This document shows, in pieces, positions 1 to 8,960 of a stretch of DNA of 64,000 nt (its first letter is position 1; each line of letters begins with the position of its first letter). The DNA is taken from NCBI GenBank assembly GCA_014379595.1, contig JACMLM010000021.1:1-64000 (forward strand), given 5' to 3'. Position numbers and translations under genes: made by a program. The notes below the pieces were generated by a model, which was given only the letters and a program-made list of their open reading frames with translations, was not told the DNA's origin and did not search any database. This DNA is from Anaerolineales bacterium. Its GTDB lineage: Bacteria > Chloroflexota > Anaerolineae > Anaerolineales > Villigracilaceae.

Positions 1-642
1 AATCACGATGTATGGGGTTGGGGAGTCGCTGATGCGTCAATTAAAAAAGATCCGCTATATGGTAAAGAGATGGCGCTCGAGAGGCTTGGACTTAAAAATC
101 GTTACTACAGTTTTGATCAAGCGGGATGGCACTTCATTGTTTTAGATAGCATACATCTTCCAAATGAAGTTTCGCCTCAACCTTATATAGGCAAACTTGA
201 CGAAGAACAATTTGAATGGCTCAAGCAAAATATCGAATCTGTTCCTAAAACTACACCCATCTGTATTATTTCTCATATTCCGTTTATCGCGGCTTGCGAA
301 TATTTTGATGGTCCAACAGAAGAAACGGGTAATTGGGTGGTGCCAGCTTGTTGGATGCATATTGATGCGCGAGACTTAAGGCGGCTCTTTCTCAATCATC
401 CCAATGTTCGACTCTGTTTAAGCGGTCATACACATCAATATGAAGTGCTCGATTATCTGGGCGTTCGATATCAAACGAATGGAGCAATTAGCGGAAATTG
501 GTGGTATGGATGGTATATGGCTTTTCCGCCTGCTTATGTGATGTTAAATCTATACGATGATGGCTCATCAGATAGTGAATTTGTTCCATACGAAAAAGCA
601 GACGCGGAGTTCTCAACCCCCGTAGGATTTTGGGCAAGGTAA
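1..642 (+). CDS. Calcineurin-like metallophosphoesterase, 5' end cut by window edge
   Basis: The frame is open to base 1 and its first codons read N-H-D, the end of the GNHD metal-binding motif of calcineurin-like phosphoesterases. The gene therefore starts outside the window and the ATG at 70 is internal. Later motifs follow in family order: SHIP (His about residue 92 of the visible part) and GHTH (His 143 and 145), which supply ligands to the dinuclear metal centre. The family hydrolyses phosphomono- or phosphodiesters; the substrate cannot be told from sequence. The esterase gene begins 17 bases after the stop codon, so the two are probably co-transcribed. Confidence 0.88.
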   Translation, partial: NHDVWGWGVADASIKKDPLYGKEMALERLGLKNRYYSFDQAGWHFIVLDSIHLPNEVSPQPYIGKLDEEQFEWLKQNIESVPKTTPICIISHIPFIAACEYFDGPTEETGNWVVPACWMHIDARDLRRLFLNHPNVRLCLSGHTHQYEVLDYLGVRYQTNGAISGNWWYGWYMAFPPAYVMLNLYDDGSSDSEFVPYEKADAEFSTPVGFWAR

Positions 643-658
643 AGAGGATAGACAAACA

Positions 659-1462
659 ATGATTCTTAACGAAATCAATTTCTTTTCTGAAACATTAGGA
701 ATGCGCAGTACGATCAATGTTTTGCTGCCACAACGTCAACTGGCAGATATGAAGAAGCCCAAAGACTATCGTACCCTATATCTTTTGCACGGCCATTCCG
801 ATGACCATACTGCATGGATGCGCTGGTCGTCCATTGAGAAATATGCTGAAGGATTAAATCTGGCAGTTGTTATGCCAGCTGTGCATCTCAGCTTTTATAC
901 CGACATGGTGCACGGTGGAAATTATTGGCAATTTATCAGTGAAGAAGTACCCGCACAAGTTCGTAACATGTTTTCACTATCTTCAGCCCGCAATGATAAT
1001 TATGTTGCTGGTCTTTCGATGGGTGGATATGGCGCCTTCAAACTTGCTCTGACACACCCTGAGCGATTTGCAGCGGCAGCGTCACTTTCTGGCGCTCTTG
1101 ATATTCGCAAGGTAGTTGATTCGCATACTGAAGGTATTGACGAAAATTGGCTAAAAGGAATGCGCAATGTCTTTGGTGATTTGAGTAAAGTCCCTAATAC
1201 CGAACACGACTTGTTCACACTCGCTGAAAAAGTTGCCAAGGAACGCATTAAACCCAAACTTTATCAATGCTGCGGCACCGAAGACTTTCTCCACGCTGAC
1301 AATATCCGCTTCCGTGATGTAGCTCGCAAATTTCCACTTGACCTAACTTATGAAGATGGCCCTGGTGAACACAATTGGTCGTATTGGGACAAGATGATCC
1401 AGAATGTTCTAGCATGGATGTTTCCTGAAGGGAAACATCTTGATGGATTGATCGGGATTTGA
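659..1462 (+). CDS. Putative esterase, alpha/beta hydrolase fold (esterase D / tributyrin esterase type)
   Basis: 267 aa. The nucleophile elbow G-L-S-M-G-G places the catalytic Ser at 120, the oxyanion HGH region is at about 44-46, and a C-terminal G-E-H-N-W supplies the probable catalytic His. This arrangement matches the 'putative esterase' family (EstA, S-formylglutathione hydrolase, antigen 85-like), which hydrolyses short acyl esters or removes acetyl groups from sugars. No signal peptide is visible, so it is probably cytoplasmic. It lies between a phosphoesterase and a glycosyltransferase with gaps of about 20 bases, suggesting one operon. The exact substrate is unknown. Confidence 0.85.
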   Translation: MILNEINFFSETLGMRSTINVLLPQRQLADMKKPKDYRTLYLLHGHSDDHTAWMRWSSIEKYAEGLNLAVVMPAVHLSFYTDMVHGGNYWQFISEEVPAQVRNMFSLSSARNDNYVAGLSMGGYGAFKLALTHPERFAAAASLSGALDIRKVVDSHTEGIDENWLKGMRNVFGDLSKVPNTEHDLFTLAEKVAKERIKPKLYQCCGTEDFLHADNIRFRDVARKFPLDLTYEDGPGEHNWSYWDKMIQNVLAWMFPEGKHLDGLIGI

Positions 1463-1481
1463 TTCGCAAAATTAGGATAGG

Positions 1482-2747
1482 ATGATGATTACAATATTAT
1501 CAACTGGTACTAGGGGAGATACTCAGCCGTACATTGCTTTAGGACTTGCGCTTGAAAAAGTAGGCTATCATGTTCGTTTAGCAGCATTTGAAAATTATGA
1601 AAGCTTTGTTAAGAGTTCTGGCCTGGAGTTTTATCCAATCAAAGGGGATGTTTCAGTGGTGGCTTCCAGTATGAACGCAAAAGGTGCAAAGCAGGCTGAT
1701 AACCCTCTCAAACTTCTCTTAAGTTTTAGTAAGCTTAGATCTCTGGTCTTTGATATTCAAAAGGATTTTTTCAATGCCTGTATCGGCGCAGAGGCTGTTG
1801 TTTATCATCCGGGTGCAGCCATCGGATATTTTACTGCACAGCATTTAAACATACCCAGCATCCTTGCAACGCCATTTCCCATGACACCCACAATGGAATA
1901 CCCTGCCTTGATTTTCTACGATGGCCTCCGGCTGGGAAGAGGATTTAACCTCGTAACACATAAAATTTTTGAGCAGATCATGTGGTTTGCAAATAGTTCT
2001 GTTGTTAAGCAATTTTGGAAACAGAAGTTTGCTAGCACCCCAAAGAATTTTACAAATCCATTTCGTAAGCAGAACACTAGCAGTCTGCCCACTGTCATCT
2101 CTTGCAGTAATTATGTCTTTCCAAGGCCGAAGGATTGGCCAGATCATGTCCACAATACAGGATACTGGTTTTTAGATGAGGAAGCCGATTGGAAACCTTC
2201 AGCTGAGTTGCTGGATTTTTTGCAAAAAGGATCAGCGCCAGTTTACGTTGGTTTTGGCAGCATTGGCAACTCTGAGCTGGCAGTTCAAACAACGGAACTG
2301 GTGATTGATGCGTTAAAACGGTCTGGTCAGCGCGGCATTTTGGCTACTGGTTGGAATGGCTTGTCTAAACTTGATAATATTCCTGAAAATATATTTATTC
2401 TTGAAAGTGCCCCACACTCATGGTTGTTTCCGCAAATGGCGGCAGTTGTCCATCATGGTGGTGCAGGGACGACGGCTGCGGGTTTGAGGGCTGGCATACC
2501 GAGCATTATCATCCCATCCGGTAATGATCAATTCGCATGGGGACGTCGTGTTTATGAACTGGGCGTGGGTCCAAAACCTGTTCCAAGAAAAAAACTTACA
2601 GCCGAAAATTTATCTAACGCGATTAATTTTGCGCTCACTAAAGAGATAAGAGATGCAGCAAAAGATTTGGGCAAGAAGATCCAGACTGAGAACGGAGCTG
2701 AGGAAGCTGCGAAAATCATAATAAATACTTTGAGTATCAAAGTTTAA
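1482..2747 (+). CDS. UDP-glycosyltransferase, GT1/MurG-like (sterol or macrolide glucosyltransferase type)
   Basis: 421 aa with the GT-B layout. The N-terminal T-G-T-R-G-D-T-Q-P segment (residues 8-16) is typical of sterol 3-beta-glucosyltransferase and antibiotic glycosyltransferases. The C-terminal donor-binding half carries H-H-G-G-A-G-T-T, the nucleotide-sugar motif of GT1. The family transfers a sugar from UDP- or TDP-sugar to a lipid or small hydrophobic acceptor. Start: two ATGs stand side by side at 1482 and 1485 behind an AGGA; either is possible. It sits in a run with the esterase upstream and the GH5 gene downstream. Confidence 0.85.
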   Translation: MMITILSTGTRGDTQPYIALGLALEKVGYHVRLAAFENYESFVKSSGLEFYPIKGDVSVVASSMNAKGAKQADNPLKLLLSFSKLRSLVFDIQKDFFNACIGAEAVVYHPGAAIGYFTAQHLNIPSILATPFPMTPTMEYPALIFYDGLRLGRGFNLVTHKIFEQIMWFANSSVVKQFWKQKFASTPKNFTNPFRKQNTSSLPTVISCSNYVFPRPKDWPDHVHNTGYWFLDEEADWKPSAELLDFLQKGSAPVYVGFGSIGNSELAVQTTELVIDALKRSGQRGILATGWNGLSKLDNIPENIFILESAPHSWLFPQMAAVVHHGGAGTTAAGLRAGIPSIIIPSGNDQFAWGRRVYELGVGPKPVPRKKLTAENLSNAINFALTKEIRDAAKDLGKKIQTENGAEEAAKIIINTLSIKV

Positions 2748-2761
2748 TGAATTGGTGAATC

Positions 2762-3817
2762 ATGAAACGATATTTTCTTTTATCTATCCTGCTTATATTT
2801 ATTTTTTCTGCTTGTTTCTCTACAACAAGCACTCAGGTTATTCCTTCATCTGTTCCTTCCACGGAGGAAATTCCCATGCCATCTATAACCCCACGTGACT
2901 CCTATGTAACATTGAAACGCGGCATGAATATGGGGAATATGCTTGAAGCGCCGAATGAAGGTGAGTGGGGACTTTATGTTGAAGAAGAATATTTTGATTT
3001 GATCAAAAACGCAGGCTTTGATTTTGTCCGCTTGCCAGTGAGATGGAATACTCACGCAGAAGCGGAATGGCCTTATACGATTGATACTGCTTTCTTTGCC
3101 CGCGTAGATGAAGTGGTCAATTGGGCATTGCAACGTGACTTAATTGTCATTATTGACTTCCATCACTACGAAGAGATGATGACAGACCCTTGGAGTAATA
3201 AAGATAGATTTCTTGGAATTTCAAAACAGGTCGCTGAACATTATAAAGATTTTCCATCGAATGTATTGTTTGAATTGCTCAATGAACCGAATGATAAACT
3301 GGATGCATCCTTATGGAATGAATATTCAAGTGAAGCATTGGCGATTGTCCGCGAGACAAATCCCACACGCGATGTAGTCATTGGGCCTGTCAATTGGAAT
3401 TCTCCCGATTGGCTGAGCACGCTCGATATTCCAGATGACCCTCATCTCATCGCCACATTTCATTATTATTCCCCATTTGAATTTACCCATCAAGGCGCAG
3501 AATGGAATCCAGATGCAGGTCAATGGCTTGGAACAAGATGGGATGAAACCGAAGAACAGAAAGCTGAAATCACCAGCACATTTGATTTGGTCAGTGAATG
3601 GGCAGCGAAAAAGAATATTCGTATTCTACTCGGTGAATTTGGAGCATACTCCAGAGCGCCACAAGATTCTCGAGTCCGTTGGACAAATTTCATCTCACGC
3701 GAAGCGGAACGTCACGGGTTTGCGTGGGCGTATTGGGAATTTGCATCAGGCTTCGGGGCGTATGATCCGAATGCCAAAGCCTGGCGAGATGATTTGCTGA
3801 AGGCGTTAATTCCGTAA
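2762..3817 (+). CDS. Secreted lipoprotein glycoside hydrolase family 5 (cellulase-type)
   Basis: 351 aa. A lipoprotein signal peptide ends at F-S-A-C (Cys 18), followed by a Ser/Thr/Pro-rich spacer to about residue 45. The catalytic domain shows the GH5 signatures: the acid/base Glu 175 in L-L-N-E-P, the nucleophile Glu 292 in L-L-G-E-F-G, and the H-Y-Y-S-P stretch near 234. GH5 enzymes cleave beta-1,4 or beta-1,3 glucans and mannans at the cell surface. Polarity and short spacing (14 bases) suggest it ends the operon that includes the glycosyltransferase; a dispersed repeat follows immediately. Confidence 0.9.
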   Translation: MKRYFLLSILLIFIFSACFSTTSTQVIPSSVPSTEEIPMPSITPRDSYVTLKRGMNMGNMLEAPNEGEWGLYVEEEYFDLIKNAGFDFVRLPVRWNTHAEAEWPYTIDTAFFARVDEVVNWALQRDLIVIIDFHHYEEMMTDPWSNKDRFLGISKQVAEHYKDFPSNVLFELLNEPNDKLDASLWNEYSSEALAIVRETNPTRDVVIGPVNWNSPDWLSTLDIPDDPHLIATFHYYSPFEFTHQGAEWNPDAGQWLGTRWDETEEQKAEITSTFDLVSEWAAKKNIRILLGEFGAYSRAPQDSRVRWTNFISREAERHGFAWAYWEFASGFGAYDPNAKAWRDDLLKALIP

Positions 3818-3824
3818 CCTATGT

Positions 3825-3900
3825 GTCACCCTGAGCGTAGCGAAGGGTCTCCGCCGCAGCGCGGCGGGATTCTTCACTCCCTTCGGTCGTTCAGAATGAC
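3825..3900. repeat. Dispersed 76-bp intergenic repeat, family R1, copy 1
   Basis: The element begins GTCACCCTGAG and ends TCAGAATGAC, so its termini are partly complementary. A second copy of the same 76-base length lies at 24779-24854; by eye I count 65 of 76 identical positions. It contains an inner GC-rich palindrome (CCGCCGC / GCGGCGG). It sits in the gap between two convergent genes. Confidence 0.85.
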
Positions 3901-3914
3901 AAGTGTGACACTAC

Positions 3915-4583
3915 TTATTTCTTTTTCCCTATTTCAGTCAATCTTAACATCAACGCTGTTGCTGGATCAATGATCGCTTTTCCCATTTGTTCCTTCGCCA
4001 GGGTTTCAAAACCACCATACCCAAAATGCAGTCCGCTTGGGGTAAGCATATTTAATCGGACATGGTCAGCTCGAGGCGCGGCAGGCCGCTCTTTATCCCA
4101 TGGGCCGATGACATTGGCAACTGCCTGGCCTGCGTTGATGAGAGCTTCTATTTGCGCGTCAAGAGATGAATCAGGCCGTTCCCAGATAACACCCGCTCCT
4201 GTGTAATTCAGGTAACGAGCCGTATGATCCAAATAGGCGGCGACAATATCTGCACCCTTTTGCATCCCAACTTCAACGACCACACCATAAACAGTCTTTG
4301 CTTTATCTACAGGTGGATTTACTTTTAACTCGCGTAGAAAATGCCATGCCTGCAAGTAGTGACGAGATTCGAGATTGGGCATCTCTGTGATCGTTTGAAA
4401 TATCTTGATGGCTGAGGATTTATCACGTTTATCAAGATGTTTTCTTGCAGTGATAAATGAAAGCCAGGGCTCTGCATTATTACTTTCATCTTTCGGCCAT
4501 TCAGATATTGGTAGATCTCCAAACAAAGTATCTCGAATTCCAATAGGTTGGCGAGGCTTTTCCTTCTTTAAAAAATTAAACAT
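3915..4583 (-). CDS. Hypothetical protein, 222 aa
   Basis: I do not recognise a domain. The protein is soluble, with no signal peptide or membrane span. Residues about 45-110 are helical and repetitive in a way that recalls TPR-type folds (WLSFITARKHL, AWHFLRELKV). The C-terminal half has a GVVVEVGMQKG strand and a GLHFGYGGFETL segment. It has a good start: GGAGG lies seven bases before the ATG at 4583. It stands alone between the R1 repeat and another minus-strand hypothetical gene. Confidence 0.7.
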   Translation of the reverse strand: MFNFLKKEKPRQPIGIRDTLFGDLPISEWPKDESNNAEPWLSFITARKHLDKRDKSSAIKIFQTITEMPNLESRHYLQAWHFLRELKVNPPVDKAKTVYGVVVEVGMQKGADIVAAYLDHTARYLNYTGAGVIWERPDSSLDAQIEALINAGQAVANVIGPWDKERPAAPRADHVRLNMLTPSGLHFGYGGFETLAKEQMGKAIIDPATALMLRLTEIGKKK

Positions 4584-4693
4584 AATTCCTCCAATAGATT
4601 TGATTTATTCTATCTATTACAGACAATAAATAACTTTGCAAAACTATTTCAATGTGAATGGAAAAACAAAATTAGCGATTGAAAGTATTACTA

Positions 4694-5755
4694 TTAAGGT
4701 TTTGACATTCGAATACTTTCAATGATGTGTTCAATGTTTGGAAAAATCTTTTTTATGGCATTTAGATCATTTGTTGTTTCGAGAAGACGATCATCTAAGA
4801 CGTTTGCTCGTAGATCAATCCCAATTTGTTGATTTTCATTGTAAAGGAAAAATCGAAAGTTTCCAGTTGGTGAATCTGAGTCTTTCCAAAAGCATTCAAA
4901 ACCTTGAAAGCTAGGTTTATGAATGGTCTCCCACGGTCTATCGGAACAACCTCGTTGAGACAAGAGAAACGGTAAAGCTTGATCCCAGTTTTCGATGGGT
5001 GCATTCTGTAAGTCTAAGAATGTAAAATCGACAAGCCTTATATTTCCTTCTTCAATTGACGCTGATTCGCGGAAAATAGTAAACTCATCAATCTCTGCAT
5101 ATGAAATATGTTGAACTTGCCAATCACCTGGATATTCAAAATAAATTCCATCGTGAACATAATATGCCCACTGACTATCTGATGTTAGCAATGGTTTTTC
5201 TTGACAACTTACATCAATTCCTATCAGGCAAATGGGAATTACTGCTGTAGATATTATTGCTGGCGTAGCCGGTAGCCCTGCCAAAGTATTGGGCTTCCAT
5301 GTTGAATTAACATACTCCAAAGCCTCGCTCATCGTCATTCCAATGAAATTGTCAAGCGGAAAACGTTGTTGTTCCTTTTCTATATCTTCTCGCAACGGTT
5401 GGCCTGCAACTGATGCTATCCAACTTAATTCATCTTTTAGAAGGTTTATCTGTTCTTTTGTGATTAATGCAGTATCTCCTTGGCCATCCAATAGTGCTTC
5501 CATGCCAGGAGTGAACATTTGGATTAAATGTATAAGTTTTTCGCGGTGCTCTATATAATCTGGGGTGTCAATATATATGCGGTTAAGGTCATCAGTGTGT
5601 TTCCAACTTAAGTCAATATAGTATTGCCCCGCTGGAGATTTTAATACTATCTCATTTATAAACCGTATCAACACATCAGCCGTATGCGTATTTCCCAACA
5701 TCGCCCGAACAGAAATAGTTTGTGTAAAAAATGAAATACCTAGCGTAATAAGCAT
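4694..5755 (-). CDS. Membrane-anchored hypothetical protein, N-terminus probably frameshifted
   Basis: 353 aa from the first in-frame ATG at 5755, but that start lies in the middle of a hydrophobic stretch and has no ribosome-binding site. Upstream, an ATG at 5804 would begin M-A-K-L-K-K and then run into a run of eight T on the plus strand (5786-5793). With seven, the frame joins smoothly into KRKLWIPVLIIMLITLG, a normal signal anchor. So the true gene is probably 4694-5804 with a one-base indel or programmed slippage. The rest is extracytoplasmic, with no family I recognise; a second hydrophobic segment occurs at about 165-178. Confidence 0.6.
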   Translation of the reverse strand: MLITLGISFFTQTISVRAMLGNTHTADVLIRFINEIVLKSPAGQYYIDLSWKHTDDLNRIYIDTPDYIEHREKLIHLIQMFTPGMEALLDGQGDTALITKEQINLLKDELSWIASVAGQPLREDIEKEQQRFPLDNFIGMTMSEALEYVNSTWKPNTLAGLPATPAIISTAVIPICLIGIDVSCQEKPLLTSDSQWAYYVHDGIYFEYPGDWQVQHISYAEIDEFTIFRESASIEEGNIRLVDFTFLDLQNAPIENWDQALPFLLSQRGCSDRPWETIHKPSFQGFECFWKDSDSPTGNFRFFLYNENQQIGIDLRANVLDDRLLETTNDLNAIKKIFPNIEHIIESIRMSKP

Positions 5756-5856
5756 AATAATTAAAACAGGTATCCATAATTTTCGTTTTTTTTAACTTTG
5801 CCATTTAGTTTCCTAATTTTAAGAGAAGATTATCCTGTAACGTGCCCATAAGTGGA

Positions 5857-7089
5857 TTATACATTGGCTTTATTATCTCTTAACCTATTCATCACGCCTT
5901 TGCCTGCTGCTCTTCCACTTGCAAAACATGCGGTCAACAAATATCCACCTGTGGGTGCTTCCCAATCCAGCATTTCACCAGCACAAAAAACTCCAGGCAA
6001 ATCACGGATCATCAAATTTTCATCAAGTGATTCAAACATCACACCGCCTGCGGTGCTGATGGCTTCATCCAATGGACGCGCTTTGATCAACGGAATTGGT
6101 AATTGTTTTATAAACGATGCAAGTCTTTCCACACTCGCTGCGCTCGTAAAATCTTCTTTTGGCACGAACTCATATAACAACCCCATCTTCACACCTTTTA
6201 TTCCAACTGTCTTTTCAAGGTGACTCGACACCGAACGTGAACCGCGCGGCTTTGATAATTTGTCGACCAGCCATTCATGCGATCTGTCAGGTGCCATGTC
6301 TAATGAGACGATTGCATTACCTTTTGTTTCAATCGCATCGCGTATCAACGCCGAAGCCGCGTAGATCAAACTTCCTTCCACGCCTTCCTCCGTCACGATA
6401 AATTCCCCTTGTTGACGAAATAACTCAAACGATAAGACCACCGACTTGATCGGATGCCCATTGAATTTCTCGCGAAAATGTGGACTCCATGCCACGTCGA
6501 ATCCGCAGTTGGATGGTTTCAACGCTTCCACATTAACCCCAGCCTGACTCAGCCAATTGACCCAGGCGCCATCCGAGCCGAGTCTTGCCCAACTTCCACC
6601 GCCGAGAGCAAGTATCACCGCATCCGCTTTGATAGATTTATCACCATCTGGTGTTTCAAACTTAAGGGACTTATCTTTATTCCATCCAATCCATTTATGG
6701 CGTAAATGAAATGTGACTCCCGAATCACTCAATCTCTTCAACCACGCCCGCAATAACGGACTGGCTTTCATTTCTTTAGGAAACACACGTCCAGATGTAC
6801 CGACAAAAGTTTCGACTCCAAGTCCGAGCGCCCATTCGCGCAGATCATCAGGAGTAAAGTCTTTTAACCATTTTTCTATTTCTTTACTTCGCTTTCCATA
6901 GCGTGAAACGAACTGCTCTAATGATTCAGAGTGGGTAAGATTTAATCCGCTTTTTCCAGCCATTAAAAATTTACGTCCAAGAGACGGCATGGAATCATAT
7001 ACATTTACTTTCACATCATGTCCACTCAAAACTTCCGCGGCCATGAGTCCCGCAGGTCCGCCGCCGATGATTGCAACTGAATAATTCAT
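5857..7089 (-). CDS. HI0933/YhiN-type flavoprotein (NAD(P)/FAD-dependent oxidoreductase)
   Basis: 410 aa. The N-terminal Rossmann motif G-G-G-P-A-G (residues 9-14) binds FAD. The family-specific stretch G-R-K-F-L-M-A-G-K-S-G-L-N-L-T-H lies at about 43-58. The C-terminal F-C-A-G-E-M-L-D-W-E-A-P-T-G-G-Y motif closes the FAD site. This is the HI0933 family, in the subgroup typified by Pseudomonas PP4765. The physiological substrate is not firmly established for most members; BaiN is the best-known relative. No operon partner is evident: strong palindromic terminators separate it from the next gene. Confidence 0.88.
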   Translation of the reverse strand: MNYSVAIIGGGPAGLMAAEVLSGHDVKVNVYDSMPSLGRKFLMAGKSGLNLTHSESLEQFVSRYGKRSKEIEKWLKDFTPDDLREWALGLGVETFVGTSGRVFPKEMKASPLLRAWLKRLSDSGVTFHLRHKWIGWNKDKSLKFETPDGDKSIKADAVILALGGGSWARLGSDGAWVNWLSQAGVNVEALKPSNCGFDVAWSPHFREKFNGHPIKSVVLSFELFRQQGEFIVTEEGVEGSLIYAASALIRDAIETKGNAIVSLDMAPDRSHEWLVDKLSKPRGSRSVSSHLEKTVGIKGVKMGLLYEFVPKEDFTSAASVERLASFIKQLPIPLIKARPLDEAISTAGGVMFESLDENLMIRDLPGVFCAGEMLDWEAPTGGYLLTACFASGRAAGKGVMNRLRDNKANV

Positions 7090-7100
7090 GCAGTCATTAT

Positions 7101-7140
7101 AAAGAGAAAACTCCTGAACTCAATCAGGAGTTTTCTCTTT
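7101..7140. terminator. Rho-independent terminator after the TAXI gene
   Basis: Arms of 17 bases (AAAGAGAAAACTCCTGA and its complement) enclose a six-base loop. The arms end in an A/T-rich stretch on both sides. It lies 23 bases after the stop of the minus-strand gene at 7163. Confidence 0.85.
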
Positions 7141-7162
7141 ATATGTTACGAACAATATGATT

Positions 7163-8185
7163 CTATTGTTTCCAGACGCCTTGTTCTGTATAAAACTTGA
7201 TAGCACCCGGGTGAAACGGAATAGATGAACCAGTTGTTGCAGTTGGCAGTTGCAAATTTATCGCCTGTGCGTGCAGGGCATGGACTTCATCCAAATGATC
7301 GAAAATAGTCTTTAAGATTTGATAGGCCTGATCTTCGCTCATGTTTTCATTCACGAACAAAACATTACCGATGCCGATACCTGATAAATCATTTTCTGTT
7401 CCGTAAACATCTTTAGGCACAAAAGATGCGCTGTATACTGGGCCATATTTTTCAGTGAGTGATTCAAGATATTCGCTGGCATCAATGAAATTCACTTTGG
7501 TACCCGCAGCAAGCATGTCTGAAACTGCTTTGGTGGGTGTGCCACCGATCCAGAAAAATGCATCAATCGTCCCAGCAGACATGGCAGCGGTGGAATCAGC
7601 GATACTCAAGTTTTGACGAGTCACATCACTTTGTGGATTCAATCCTGCGGCTTCCAAAATACGATCCGCTGCACCTTCTGTGCTGCTGCCTGAATCGCCA
7701 ACCGAAATAATTTTGCCTTTCATATCAGCAACACTGGTGATGCCAGAAGCTTCACTTGCTACGACATGCACGAGGCTGGTGTAGATCACAGCCAATGCAC
7801 ATGCTTTAACTTTTCCGCTTTCTGCATATGAACCGTGACCTTGAACGGCGTCAAAAGCGGAATCAACAGTGGAGAAACCGATCTGTGCTTCGCCGCTCTG
7901 AACAAATTTCATGTTATCAACAGAGCCGCCAGTTTCCAAAAAGGATGCGGTTACGCCTTCCATGTTTGTGCTGAGAATATTTGCAAGCCCTTCGCCATAT
8001 GGATAGAATACGCCGCCCTGCCCGCCAGTACCGATCACCAAGTTAGCAGCGCTCTCTTTGCTCATAGCTTCAGTTGTGCATAGTGCATTTATGTTTGATG
8101 GCTCTTCGGCAGCCGGTGTGCCGCATGCAGCCAGCATCAATGTCAAAATGGTTAATACAAATAAAATTGATCTACTCTTCTTCAT
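7163..8185 (-). CDS. TAXI-family TRAP transporter substrate-binding lipoprotein
   Basis: 340 aa from the ATG at 8185, chosen because AGGAGAG lies about 12 bases upstream and translation begins with a clean lipoprotein signal (MKKSRSILFVL...LAAC). A longer in-frame start at 8242 lies inside a palindrome and is unlikely. The body shows the TAXI signature: I-G-T-G-G-Q-G-G-V-F-Y-P-Y-G near the N-terminus and A-F-F-W-I-G-G-T-P in the middle. TAXI proteins bind small carboxylates such as glutamate or alpha-ketoglutarate for a TRAP permease. No TRAP permease gene is adjacent, so the partner must be elsewhere. Confidence 0.9.
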   Translation of the reverse strand: MKKSRSILFVLTILTLMLAACGTPAAEEPSNINALCTTEAMSKESAANLVIGTGGQGGVFYPYGEGLANILSTNMEGVTASFLETGGSVDNMKFVQSGEAQIGFSTVDSAFDAVQGHGSYAESGKVKACALAVIYTSLVHVVASEASGITSVADMKGKIISVGDSGSSTEGAADRILEAAGLNPQSDVTRQNLSIADSTAAMSAGTIDAFFWIGGTPTKAVSDMLAAGTKVNFIDASEYLESLTEKYGPVYSASFVPKDVYGTENDLSGIGIGNVLFVNENMSEDQAYQILKTIFDHLDEVHALHAQAINLQLPTATTGSSIPFHPGAIKFYTEQGVWKQ

Positions 8186-8211
8186 GATCTTATTACTCTC
8201 CTGGTAAAAAT

Positions 8212-8257
8212 ATTTGAACCTGTGTTTTGGGAAATTTCCCAAAATACAGGTTCAAAT
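8212..8257. repeat. 46-bp near-perfect palindrome upstream of the TAXI gene
   Basis: Two arms of 23 bases meet without a loop; the centre reads GGGAAATTTCCC and I see one mismatch. On the minus strand the distal arm is followed by ATTTTT. It begins 27 bases before the start codon at 8185. It could be a terminator for the gene ending at 8392, an attenuator, or an operator. Confidence 0.7.
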
Positions 8258-8391
8258 TGTACCAATCACATGCTATATTATTCTTTGCTATCTTGTTAGT
8301 TGATGATAGGGGCTTTTGAGCTATCTCCGCGCCGGGATGTTTTCTGTGAAGGTTTCGATGTCACTGGCGGAATTTTTTCATCTTTTATCTT

Positions 8392-8928
8392 TTAATTTGA
8401 AAACTCAAGCATAGGTTTATATTTGGTTTGAAGTTGTTGCAATCTGCCATCTATATTATTCCAAGGTTGTAAATTGAACTCGTTTATTAATAATGTTATA
8501 AGTCTTTTGCCTATTGCATCATCTTTAAAATAGTTGTTTGAATCGCCATAAAAAAGTACAGTCTTATTCCAATTGTAACTAAATTGTTCTAGAAAGAAAT
8601 ATCCAGCCTGGCATCCTAAAGAGAGGAAATCTAGTAAGTTTTCCCCAACAATAATATTCTCATTCTCGAAATTCATTGGTACTGTCATTACAACTGGTGA
8701 ATTTTCTGTGTTTATACCTTTAATTTCCAAGAGACTGAAATGAACTCCATCTCCTCCTGTTTGAGCAAAGCAAACACTATTAGATGGAGTAGATTCATAG
8801 ATAATTTGTGTGAGAGGTTCTACTAAGATTAACCCAACAGGATCGAATACAAAATCAGGTTCTTTCCCACTAATGTTAGATTCTTCATTTGCGATCTCCC
8901 AAAGCCTGGCAAGAGTTTCAGTAGACAT
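8392..8928 (-). CDS. Hypothetical protein, 178 aa
   Basis: I do not recognise the family. It is a soluble protein without signal peptide. The sequence has alternating strands (FDPVGLILVEP, VVMTVPMNF, KTVLFYG) and an aromatic FFLEQFSYNW helix, a composition seen in SMI1/KNR4-like immunity proteins, but no diagnostic motif supports that. The base composition is more AT-rich than the flanking genes. The ribosome-binding site is weak. It lies between the zinc-ribbon gene and the palindrome upstream of the TAXI gene. Confidence 0.6.
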   Translation of the reverse strand: MSTETLARLWEIANEESNISGKEPDFVFDPVGLILVEPLTQIIYESTPSNSVCFAQTGGDGVHFSLLEIKGINTENSPVVMTVPMNFENENIIVGENLLDFLSLGCQAGYFFLEQFSYNWNKTVLFYGDSNNYFKDDAIGKRLITLLINEFNLQPWNNIDGRLQQLQTKYKPMLEFSN

Positions 8929-8960
8929 ATCGTTTTACCAGCTCAACAGTCCGCTCCAAT

